Assembly: GCA_020853075.1 (NCBI GenBank) | Contig: JADYZS010000420.1 | Span: 1 to 7,925, forward strand | Direction: 5' to 3' | Source of the DNA: Anaerolineae bacterium | GTDB lineage: Bacteria; Chloroflexota; Anaerolineae; JADYZS01 | DNA length: 7,925 nt | In this document: positions 1 through 5,228 of the stretch, piece by piece | How positions within the stretch are numbered: the stretch's first letter is position 1 | How the letters are laid out: every line of letters begins with the position of its first letter | The notes under the pieces: model-generated | What the model saw: the letters and a program-made list of their open reading frames with translations, nothing else | Database searches by the model: none | Told to the model about the DNA's origin: nothing | Translations under genes and position numbers: made by a program

Positions 1-993
1 CGTCGTATAGATGCCGAGCACAACCATCGTCGCGGCCAACGTGCGGCGCGTGCCCCATCTACGGATGAACCAATCCATGCGCCAGGCCCCTGCCACAGAG
101 GTCAAGGTAAAGAGGGTGAGCAAAAGGCTCACCCAGCCATCAGAGGCTCCCAGTTTCTTCACCACGAGGATGGGGTAAAGCGGCGCGGACACATTGAGGG
201 ACAAGTGCAGAAATGTGGCGGACACAAGGAAGAGGAAAAAGGTCCGGTTCTGTTGCAGTTTCTGCCAACGTTCTCGCCACGAAAGCCTCTGCCCTGTGCT
301 CGCTGGTGTCACCTCGCCCAGAAGGGTGATGCGGCTCATGTACCAGACGCTGCCGATGCTGATCAGGAAGGCGACTGTGTACGCCACCTGATAACTGAAG
401 GGAAAGGGCGACTGTTCCAGCCAGAGACCTGCCAGGAGGAGGGTGATGATGGACGCAAAGCCCCCAATGGCGACGCGGCGGCTGACGACGCGCGCCAGGC
501 GCTCCGGCGAGACCGCATCGGCGAGCATGGCAAACACCGCGATATTCACCATGACCATCGGGAAGCCACCGATAAAGTTGATGACGGCTATCGCCTCCGC
601 CTGAGCGCGAGACAAGACCGAAGGGATGAGGGCGATGAGGAGGAAAGTCAGGCGATACAGGAAGAGGGAGGAGACCATGATCGGCATCAGCCGCCGTTTG
701 TCGCTGATGAGCCGCGCGGTGGGGAGCGACCAGAGGAGCGAGGCGAGGTAAGGCCCTGAGTTCAAGGCACCTACCACCAGGTCTGATGCACCCAAGCGCA
801 CGGCAAAGACAGACATAAAGTTGGCGGCGATGCCCGTCGCCAGGCCGGAGCAGGCAATCTCCAGGTAGATGGCGCGCACGTTCCGCTCTTCCCGGTTCGC
901 GACGGGGCCGAGCAACAAGGCCCGCTGCCACCAGGCGGCGTGGGGTTGGCCGATAGGCGCGAGGGTGGGAGCGGCTTCTCTCAGGTGAGACAT
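1..993 (-). CDS. MFS transporter, C-terminus cut by window edge
   Basis: Integral membrane protein of the major facilitator superfamily type. It starts at the ATG complementary to 991-993 and stays open to base 1 (331 residues, no stop), so the C-terminus is missing; full MFS proteins are usually 400-430 residues. Hydrophobic segments lie near residues 43-66, 72-95, 103-125, 132-160, 174-193, 200-220, 251-275, 287-307 and 318-331. A polar central loop (about 221-250) falls where MFS halves are joined. LGASD occurs at 67-71 and again at 281-285, before the second segment of each half, as expected for pseudo-symmetric halves. A basic stretch (RRWGTRRT, 311-318) resembles the TM2-TM3/TM8-TM9 loop motif. 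The gene begins 7 bp after the LarA-like stop and has no clear Shine-Dalgarno, so translation is probably coupled to that gene. The substrate is unknown; a 2-hydroxyacid is a guess from the neighbour. Confidence 0.85.
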   Translation of the reverse strand, partial: MSHLREAAPTLAPIGQPHAAWWQRALLLGPVANREERNVRAIYLEIACSGLATGIAANFMSVFAVRLGASDLVVGALNSGPYLASLLWSLPTARLISDKRRLMPIMVSSLFLYRLTFLLIALIPSVLSRAQAEAIAVINFIGGFPMVMVNIAVFAMLADAVSPERLARVVSRRVAIGGFASIITLLLAGLWLEQSPFPFSYQVAYTVAFLISIGSVWYMSRITLLGEVTPASTGQRLSWRERWQKLQQNRTFFLFLVSATFLHLSLNVSAPLYPILVVKKLGASDGWVSLLLTLFTLTSVAGAWRMDWFIRRWGTRRTLAATMVVLGIYTT

Positions 994-1000
994 CGGTGGA

Positions 1001-2302
1001 TTAAGCGACGGGCGCGGGCGAGATGTGGCCGTTGCCGCCCGCCAGGTAGGGGATAGTCTGCGGGCCTTGAGGCAACACACAGAGGCGGGCGGATGGCCCG
1101 TATTCGGCCAGGAGACGCGCGATGGCCCTTTCCACGTCGTCCACCGGCTCCAGGTGAGCCGCTCGCACCTGGTCGGGAGAGAGGTAACTATTCTTCAGCA
1201 ACACTTTCGCCTTCAGTTGTATTTGGGCCTGGATTTGCGTCTGCCACTGATCCGGCACGCTGAACCCCGGCGTCTGGATGCGCGCCAGCATCTCCGCGGG
1301 GTTCCGGGACGCGTGGAGTAAGTCCTTGTAATTGCCGTGCTCCGGCAGGCCGTCGCGGCACTCTGCCGCGCACAGGATCGCGCCCCCCTGCCGCACCACC
1401 AGCGCCGCCGCCGACATCCCCTTCACCGCCTGGTAAAGATTCTGATCCAACGGATAGCCGCCGTTGGTCGTGAGGACCACGTCAAAGGGCGCGGCCACGG
1501 GCTGCATGGCCGTGCGCTGCACGAAATCGCAGCCTTGGGGATGGCTGGTGAAGACGTCGCCTGCCCAGGCCACGGTGATGCGGTGCTCTTTGTTCAGGGC
1601 AACGTCCAGGGCAAAGGTAGGCGGCGCCAGGCGCGCGATGGCGCGAATCTCATCGTGGATGGGGTTGCCTGCGGTGATGCCCCAGGTAGCGCGCGGGTCG
1701 GCGATGAGGGATGCGCTGTGCAGGTGCAGCACCGTCTCCAGTCCTGCCACGCCCGGCGCGATCATCTTGGGGCCGCCGCTAAATCCGGCGAAGAAGTGCG
1801 GCTCAATGAAGCCAGTGAGGATGCGGACGGACGCGGCCAGATACGCCCGATCCAGCCAGACGGGGCCGCCGCGCGGCGTCCGCCCTACGTATGCCAGCGT
1901 TTCTTGGGCGCGCGCGTCGTGGTTCACGATGCGGTAGCGGCTCACGATCTCCGGCCCCAGCATCTCCGCCAGTTCGGCCTGGGTGTTGGCCCGGTGCGTG
2001 CCAGTGGCGTTCAGGAGCGTGATGCGCCCGGCGGGGACGTGAGCGAGTTCCTCCAGGATGACCGGCAGCACGCGCCGCGTCGGCATGGGCCGGGTGACGT
2101 CGCAGAAGACGATGACGACGCTATCGGTCGCTTTCACCTGTGCGGCCAGGGGCAATGAACCGGCAGGTTGGCGCAACACACGGCGGAGCGCGGCGGCCTC
2201 ATCCGGCAGGCCGGGGAGATACGCCGGTTCAATGACTGTCGTGCGCTCGTCGGGCAGCGACACCGCCAGGCCGGAGCGACCGTAGGCCAGGTTCACCCGC
2301 AT
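1001..2302 (-). CDS. larA: LarA-family nickel-dependent lactate racemase / 2-hydroxyacid epimerase
   Basis: Cytoplasmic enzyme of the LarA (DUF2088) family, which interconverts stereoisomers of 2-hydroxyacids using a nickel-pincer nucleotide. Counted from the upstream ATG at 2311 (436 residues, the usual family length), the key positions fall almost at the Lactiplantibacillus LarA numbering: DVTRP with R74, GTHR with H106, EPHFFAGFSGGPK with H172 and K182 (the cofactor-linking Lys), H196/H198, and DQNLYQAVKG with Q294 and K297. All catalytic signatures look intact. I prefer the ATG at 2302 (residue 4): GGAGG at 2312-2316 is 9 nt upstream of it, but directly abuts the ATG at 2311, and MRVNLAYGR fits the family N-terminus. 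The cofactor genes larB, larC and larE are not in the window. The substrate may not be lactate, because the family has many specificities. Downstream MFS gene: same operon. Confidence 0.92.
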   Translation of the reverse strand: MRVNLAYGRSGLAVSLPDERTTVIEPAYLPGLPDEAAALRRVLRQPAGSLPLAAQVKATDSVVIVFCDVTRPMPTRRVLPVILEELAHVPAGRITLLNATGTHRANTQAELAEMLGPEIVSRYRIVNHDARAQETLAYVGRTPRGGPVWLDRAYLAASVRILTGFIEPHFFAGFSGGPKMIAPGVAGLETVLHLHSASLIADPRATWGITAGNPIHDEIRAIARLAPPTFALDVALNKEHRITVAWAGDVFTSHPQGCDFVQRTAMQPVAAPFDVVLTTNGGYPLDQNLYQAVKGMSAAALVVRQGGAILCAAECRDGLPEHGNYKDLLHASRNPAEMLARIQTPGFSVPDQWQTQIQAQIQLKAKVLLKNSYLSPDQVRAAHLEPVDDVERAIARLLAEYGPSARLCVLPQGPQTIPYLAGGNGHISPAPVA

Positions 2303-2323
2303 CGTCTTCATCCTCCGGCCACC

Positions 2324-2332
2324 ATTGTATCA
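2324..2332 (-). promoter_or_regulatory. Extended -10 promoter of the larA-like/MFS operon
   Basis: On the minus strand TGATACAAT gives an extended -10 (TGn followed by TACAAT, 5 of 6 to consensus). Only a poor -35 (TTGCTC, about 18 bp upstream) is seen, as is common for extended -10 promoters. The predicted transcript start near 2317 would put GGAGG (2312-2316) at the very 5' end, so the leader is extremely short. Confidence 0.5.
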
Positions 2333-2439
2333 CCTTCTGCGGCCAATGAGCAAACGCGGCAGAAGGAGCGTGATCCTATCGAAACGGTTGTCATCGGCAC
2401 GGGCAAGGCTCAATGCAAGAGCAGGTTCTGCGCAACGGA

Positions 2440-2455
2440 TAGTACTAAAGTACTA
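2440..2455. promoter_or_regulatory. Perfect inverted repeat, candidate operator
   Basis: TAGTACT (2440-2446) and AGTACTA (2449-2455) are perfect inverted arms separated by AA. The site ends 16 bp before the -35 box of the surface-protein operon and sits in the divergent intergenic region, so it is placed for a dimeric regulator. GTAC-centred dyads of this kind occur for winged-helix regulators such as the HxlR/MarR groups, but no regulator gene is in the window and the assignment is only an inference. Confidence 0.45.
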
Positions 2456-2457
2456 CG

Positions 2458-2471
2458 CCCCCCCCCCCCCC
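2458..2471. repeat. C14 homopolymer tract abutting a -35 box
   Basis: Fourteen consecutive C residues lie between the TAGTACT inverted repeat and TTGACA at 2472. Tracts of this length are prone to slipped-strand length change, which would alter the distance between the upstream dyad and the promoter. An assembly or sequencing error in the exact length is also possible. Confidence 0.85.
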
Positions 2472-2500
2472 TTGACAGGTTAGGCGAATGGTGATATTGT
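2472..2500 (+). promoter_or_regulatory. Strong sigma-70-type promoter of the surface-protein operon
   Basis: A perfect -35 (TTGACA, 2472-2477), a 17-bp spacer, and -10 TATTGT (2495-2500) preceded by an extended TGn (2492-2494). The predicted start is near 2507, giving a leader of about 210 nt before the ATG at 2718. This is the best -35 in the window. Confidence 0.8.
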
Positions 2501-2529
2501 GAGAATAGGCACAATCTTTTGTGCACAAT
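2496..2529. promoter_or_regulatory. Overlapping dyads over -10/+1, candidate repressor operator
   Basis: ATTGTG (2496-2501) and CACAAT (2510-2515) form an inverted repeat that overlaps the -10 box and predicted start. Inside it TGTGA-N6-GCACA (2498-2513) matches 9 of the 10 fixed bases of the CRP-family consensus TGTGA-N6-TCACA. A second perfect palindrome, TTGTGCACAA, follows at 2519-2528 with the same half-site. Binding here would block the promoter. A CRP/FNR-type or LacI-type repressor is possible; the protein is unknown. Confidence 0.45.
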
Positions 2530-2536
2530 AACACTC

Positions 2537-2592
2537 TCTGGCAACCCCACTACTTCCCCTTTGCGGCCCTCTTAGCCAGGGCCGCTGCCAGA
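2537..2592 (+). other. Structured 5' leader: nested stem-loops
   Basis: GCGGCCCT (2563-2570) and AGGGCCGC (2578-2585) form a perfect 8-bp stem with a 7-nt loop. TCTGGCA (2537-2543) pairs perfectly with TGCCAGA (2586-2592), stacking directly on the 3' side of the inner stem. There is no T-run after it, so it is not an intrinsic terminator as it stands. It lies within the predicted 5' leader of the operon starting at 2718. It does not match a riboswitch I recognise. Confidence 0.5.
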
Positions 2593-2621
2593 CCATGGGG
2601 GCCCGAACCGCCTCTATTGCG

Positions 2622-2678
2622 AAGGAGGTGATGGCCCTGTGCATTTTCCCTTGTGCGATAGTAATCCTCCGCCCTTGA
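2622..2678 (+). other. Full-length Shine-Dalgarno and possible leader mini-ORF
   Basis: AAGGAGGTGAT (2622-2632) is an uninterrupted 11-nt complement to the usual 16S rRNA 3' end. An ATG at 2631 overlaps it and opens a 15-codon ORF (MALCIFPCAIVILRP) ending at 2678, but the spacing is too short for normal initiation. A GTG at 2639, 10 nt after GGAGG, opens a 29-codon frame ending TGA at 2728, just past the start codon at 2718. TCCTCC at 2665-2670 could pair either with this site or with the gene's own SD. Coding is unproven. Confidence 0.25.
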
Positions 2679-2717
2679 ACGAAGAGCGTGTTTGTGCTAC
2701 ATTTAGGAGGAAGCACC

Positions 2718-3539
2718 ATGTCAGGTGATCAATCGGTCATACCCGGCAACGAGCGCGGGCTTTCGGTCTTCCGCCTCGTTGGTCTCGGCATCTTCATCGC
2801 CCTGTTTATTGTTTTCGCTCTCTCTACTTCGGGAGAGTCAACCTCCGCTGCGACTTCTGATGCTCTGGCGATGTATCAGAACCCAACCCCAACCCCAACG
2901 CCAGCGCCGATGCAGGGAGACTTCTTGGTAGTAGGAGCCCCTAACCCACGCTACATAGACCGCATCGGTGTCAGGGGCTACGCCAAGCCTAGATACGTAG
3001 GCGTAACGAACGGCAGCGTGAAGGTCGAGTCGGTGTGGATCGCGGATTTCTATCTACAGAATCATGTGGAGGTAGGTTGGTGGCGCCAGGCCTCAACCAA
3101 CATACCGAACTGCGGGTTTGGCAATATCCCCTACCTCTTTGCGGCCTGGCGGATCAACAACGATTTTTACCAGTACCCAGAGCCCTGTGATGTTCCCCCT
3201 GATCCCGTCGCACTGGCTACCCCGATTGATGTGTACAACGAGTTCCGGGTAGAACGCGGCACCGATGGTTTGTGGCACTACTACTTTAGGGGCATCCAGC
3301 TCCACCAGTTGAGCCATCCGAACCTGACCGAAGGCAAGATAGGCGGGCAAGGAGAGAGGCACCATCACTTTGACCAGTGCATGACGCGGTGGCAACTCCT
3401 GGGTGAGCTCGCTCCTAATCGCGTGTGGTCGGACTGGCCGGATAATTGGCCGGCTTCTGACATTGACCCCGACTGCAAGTACTGCGAGGATGCGCCTAAC
3501 ATGTTCACGGTGAGATGGAACAGCGCATCCTGCTATTGA
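2718..3539 (+). CDS. Membrane-anchored Cys-containing extracellular protein, unknown function
   Basis: I do not recognise the family. The start at 2718 is chosen because AGGAGG (2705-2710) is 7 nt upstream; the frame is open further 5' but without an SD. The 273-residue product has a short charged N-terminus, one hydrophobic segment (about 19-36) that is either a signal anchor or an uncleaved signal peptide, then a Ser/Thr-rich stretch and a PTPTPTPAP linker (56-64) of the kind common in exported Chloroflexota proteins. The globular part (about 67-273) is rich in aromatics (WW at 121-122, WHYYF at 186-190) and has six cysteines (132, 157, 221, 253, 256, 272). The even number outside the membrane suggests three disulfides; C253 and C256 form a CxxC. 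A HHH cluster (215-217) is also present. It is first in an operon with two lipoproteins (24-bp gap), so a cell-surface role is likely. Confidence 0.8.
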   Translation: MSGDQSVIPGNERGLSVFRLVGLGIFIALFIVFALSTSGESTSAATSDALAMYQNPTPTPTPAPMQGDFLVVGAPNPRYIDRIGVRGYAKPRYVGVTNGSVKVESVWIADFYLQNHVEVGWWRQASTNIPNCGFGNIPYLFAAWRINNDFYQYPEPCDVPPDPVALATPIDVYNEFRVERGTDGLWHYYFRGIQLHQLSHPNLTEGKIGGQGERHHHFDQCMTRWQLLGELAPNRVWSDWPDNWPASDIDPDCKYCEDAPNMFTVRWNSASCY

Positions 3540-3563
3540 TTTGCCCCACAGGAGGAACCAACT

Positions 3564-4220
3564 ATGTGGAGATATCACGTAGAGCACATAGGGAGCAAGT
3601 CACGCCGAACCTTGTGCCTGGCTTTGCTCCTTGCGATATTCACCGCGCTCCCGTTGACGGGATGTACACAACAGCCCGCTGTATCCTCTTCCCCGCCGGA
3701 GAAATCCATAACGGCGGTGACTGCAGCGGCATATCCCGGCCAGACGTTAGGCGTGGAAAAAGTCGTCCGTGACGACATCTACGACGGGTATCAAGCGGCT
3801 TCCATAGAGGAAGCCGTCAGCCGCCTCCACTTTCCGGTAGTGGTGCCCAAGGTCCTGCCGGCAGGGTACCGGCTTGACGCGATTTACACTCCTTATCCAG
3901 AAGATACAGTTGAGGCTCTAAAACTGATCTATACCAACGGCAAGTACCGCCTCGTCGTCGGTCAGCAGCCTCGGAAAGAGCCCGCACCTAACCTCTCAGA
4001 TGAGTACATGGCGGAGTTGAGACAGGAGAGGGTCACCGTGGGCAGCCACCTGGGCATGGCACATGGGCCGCGAACCAGCCAGACGAAGGAAGCCCGTCCT
4101 GTGTACGCCGCGGTGACCTGGTATCCTCCTGGCCTCATGCGGTTAGTGGGGTCGGTAGACGACCCGACCCTAACTCTGGAAGACATCCTGGCCGTGGCGC
4201 GGTCTATGGAAGAACCGTAA
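3564..4220 (+). CDS. Lipoprotein with DUF4367-like domain, paralogue 1
   Basis: Exported lipoprotein of 218 residues. AGGAGG at 3550-3555 is 8 nt before the ATG. A basic N-terminus and hydrophobic stretch (about 16-30) lead to the lipobox LPLTGC with Cys34 as the lipidation site. A Ser/Pro-rich tether follows (35-60). The folded region (about 79-216) has the look of DUF4367 domains: FPVVVPKVLPAGY (90-102), a beta-rich middle with LIYTNGKY (121-128), VTW (184-186), and a C-terminal LTLEDILAVARSM (203-215) resembling the family's closing helix. This assignment is by eye. DUF4367 is often found in envelope proteins of Firmicutes and Chloroflexota, sometimes behind anti-sigma domains; no such domain is visible here. 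About three quarters identical to the next gene over the folded region, so this is a recent tandem duplication. Function unknown. Confidence 0.85.
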   Translation: MWRYHVEHIGSKSRRTLCLALLLAIFTALPLTGCTQQPAVSSSPPEKSITAVTAAAYPGQTLGVEKVVRDDIYDGYQAASIEEAVSRLHFPVVVPKVLPAGYRLDAIYTPYPEDTVEALKLIYTNGKYRLVVGQQPRKEPAPNLSDEYMAELRQERVTVGSHLGMAHGPRTSQTKEARPVYAAVTWYPPGLMRLVGSVDDPTLTLEDILAVARSMEEP

Positions 4221-4253
4221 ACATCGGTCTGGGTTGGGTCTCTAACGGGGATC

Positions 4254-4279
4254 GGCCGTACTCCATTGGGGGTACGGCC
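4254..4279 (+). other. Intercistronic stem-loop between the lipoprotein paralogues
   Basis: GGCCGTAC (4254-4261) and GTACGGCC (4272-4279) form a perfect 8-bp stem with a 10-nt loop. No T-tract follows and the next start codon is 12 nt away, so it is more likely an mRNA processing or stability element, or a partial attenuator, than a full terminator. Its stem shares GGCCGT/ACGGCC with the operon's terminator. Confidence 0.5.
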
Positions 4280-4291
4280 AACCGTGAGGGG

Positions 4292-4951
4292 ATGATGCAC
4301 ACGCTTAAACCACTGCTTCCCCGCAGGCGATTGAGTCTGATGGTCATGGCCCTGTTCACCGCGCTCCCGTTGGCAGGATGCACACAGCAGCCTGCTGTCT
4401 CCTCTTCTCCGCCGGAAGAACCCAAACCGAAGACAACCGTTGCGGCATCTCCCATCCCGGCCACCGCCGGACAGACGCAATACCTGGAGAAAGCCGTGCC
4501 ACTAGAGATCTACTCCGGACTTCCTGCGGCTTCCATAGAGGAAGCCGTGAGCCGACTCCATTTCCCGGTAGTGATGCCCAAGGTCCTGCCAGAGGGTTAC
4601 AAGCTGGACGCGGTCCTTACCAATTACCCTGAGTCGGGCGTGGAATATCTGAAACTCATCTATATCAACGGCAAGTACCATCTTGGGATTGCCCAGCAGC
4701 CTCGTGAGGAGCCCGCGCCGAATCTCTCAGATGCCTACGTGGCGGAGTTGAGACAGGAGAAAGTCACAGTAGGCAATCACGTTGGTCTGGGCCATGGGCC
4801 TGGGATTAGCAGGACGAAGGAAGCCTTCCCAGAATACGCCTCTGTGACATGGACTCCTCCCGGTCTCCAACGGATTGTTGCGTCGCTGGACGACCCCAAC
4901 CTTACCCTTGAGGACATCCTGGCTGTGGCAGAGTCCATGGAAGCGCCATAA
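4292..4951 (+). CDS. Lipoprotein with DUF4367-like domain, paralogue 2
   Basis: Second copy of the preceding lipoprotein gene, 219 residues. Start ATG at 4292 with another ATG at 4295; the purine stretch GAGGGG (4286-4291) is closer than ideal, so 4295 is equally likely. Signal segment about 14-25, lipobox LPLAGC with Cys30, then a longer Pro/Lys/Thr tether (31-62). The folded region (about 80-217) aligns without gaps to paralogue 1: by my hand count 103 of 139 residues are identical, including SIEEAVSRLHFPVV, EPAPNLSD and LTLEDILAVA. The segments that differ most are just after the lipobox and around residues 108-115. The first part of the gene, including the signal-peptide codons, is also alike at DNA level. 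The two proteins may form a heteromer or bind different ligands; that is inference. Confidence 0.85.
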   Translation: MMHTLKPLLPRRRLSLMVMALFTALPLAGCTQQPAVSSSPPEEPKPKTTVAASPIPATAGQTQYLEKAVPLEIYSGLPAASIEEAVSRLHFPVVMPKVLPEGYKLDAVLTNYPESGVEYLKLIYINGKYHLGIAQQPREEPAPNLSDAYVAELRQEKVTVGNHVGLGHGPGISRTKEAFPEYASVTWTPPGLQRIVASLDDPNLTLEDILAVAESMEAP

Positions 4952-4981
4952 GCACGGTTTCGTTCCCGGTCTTTGGCGCAG

Positions 4982-5013
4982 ATGGGCCGTGCCCCCTATC
5001 GGGCACGGCCCAT
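4982..5013 (+). terminator. Intrinsic terminator of the surface-protein operon
   Basis: ATGGGCCGTGCCC (4982-4994) and GGGCACGGCCCAT (5001-5013) form a perfect 13-bp GC-rich stem with a 6-nt loop. It starts 30 bp after the last lipoprotein stop. The following TCTATT is only partly T-rich, so termination may be incomplete or Rho-assisted, but position and stem strength support a terminator. Confidence 0.75.
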
Positions 5014-5080
5014 TCTATTGGCAGCCTCGCGTCCTGCCGAGAGCCTGTCCCAATAATGACGGGAAGTGAGCAAAAAGGGG

Positions 5081-5168
5081 CAGCGGATGCTACGCGTAGC
5101 GGATTAGCGGATGGTCATCCTGTAGAGCCATTTATCCGCTAATCCGCTATGCCGTAGGCAATCCGCTG
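5081..5168. repeat. 88-bp palindromic repeat (REP/MITE-like element)
   Basis: The whole element folds on itself. CAGCGGAT (5081-5088) pairs with ATCCGCTG (5161-5168), GCTAC then GCG (5089-5096) pair with 5150-5159 leaving single-base bulges at 5153, 5158 and 5160, and TAGCGGATTAGCGGAT (5097-5112) pairs perfectly with 5134-5149. The loop is 21 nt (5113-5133). The core word GCGGAT occurs three times on each strand. It encodes nothing and lies 8 bp upstream of the moxR -35. The shape fits a dispersed palindromic repeat or a non-autonomous MITE; genome copies cannot be seen from here. Confidence 0.75.
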
Positions 5169-5176
5169 ACTGAGGT

Positions 5177-5205
5177 TTGCCAACTCTCCCACTGCGCGGT
5201 ACAAT
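5177..5205 (+). promoter_or_regulatory. Sigma-70-type promoter of the moxR gene
   Basis: TTGCCA (5177-5182, 5 of 6 to consensus), exact 17-bp spacer, TACAAT (5200-5205, 5 of 6). Predicted start near 5212, leaving a ~17-nt leader that contains GGAGGG (5220-5225) before the ATG at 5229. Confidence 0.75.
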
Positions 5206-5228
5206 GCACCAAGCAAACCGGAGGGCGC

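Noticed and set aside
140..931. 263-residue minus-strand ORF and overlapping plus-strand ORFs at 194-759
   Set aside because: Arg/Pro/His-rich shadow frames. The MFS transporter frame on the minus strand covers the same bases with clear membrane segments and is open to the window edge.
1337..2158. 273-residue plus-strand ORF opposite the larA-like gene
   Set aside because: Composition is His/Arg/Ala-rich with no recognisable domain. The opposite strand encodes a protein with all LarA motifs.
2537..2592. Leader hairpins considered as a known riboswitch
   Set aside because: I could not match any conserved riboswitch core, and no T-tract or obvious metabolic gene follows.
2688..2717. Upstream ATG extending the 2718 gene by 10 residues
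   Set aside because: No SD precedes 2688, while AGGAGG is 7 nt before 2718 and the resulting N-terminus looks like a normal signal anchor.
3093..3587. 164-residue minus-strand ORF across the end of the 2718 gene
   Set aside because: Antisense shadow; the plus strand has SD-led genes on both sides with exported-protein features.
5081..5168. Palindrome considered as a terminator for the lipoprotein operon
   Set aside because: A better terminator already exists at 4982-5013, and this stem has a 21-nt loop and no following T-run.
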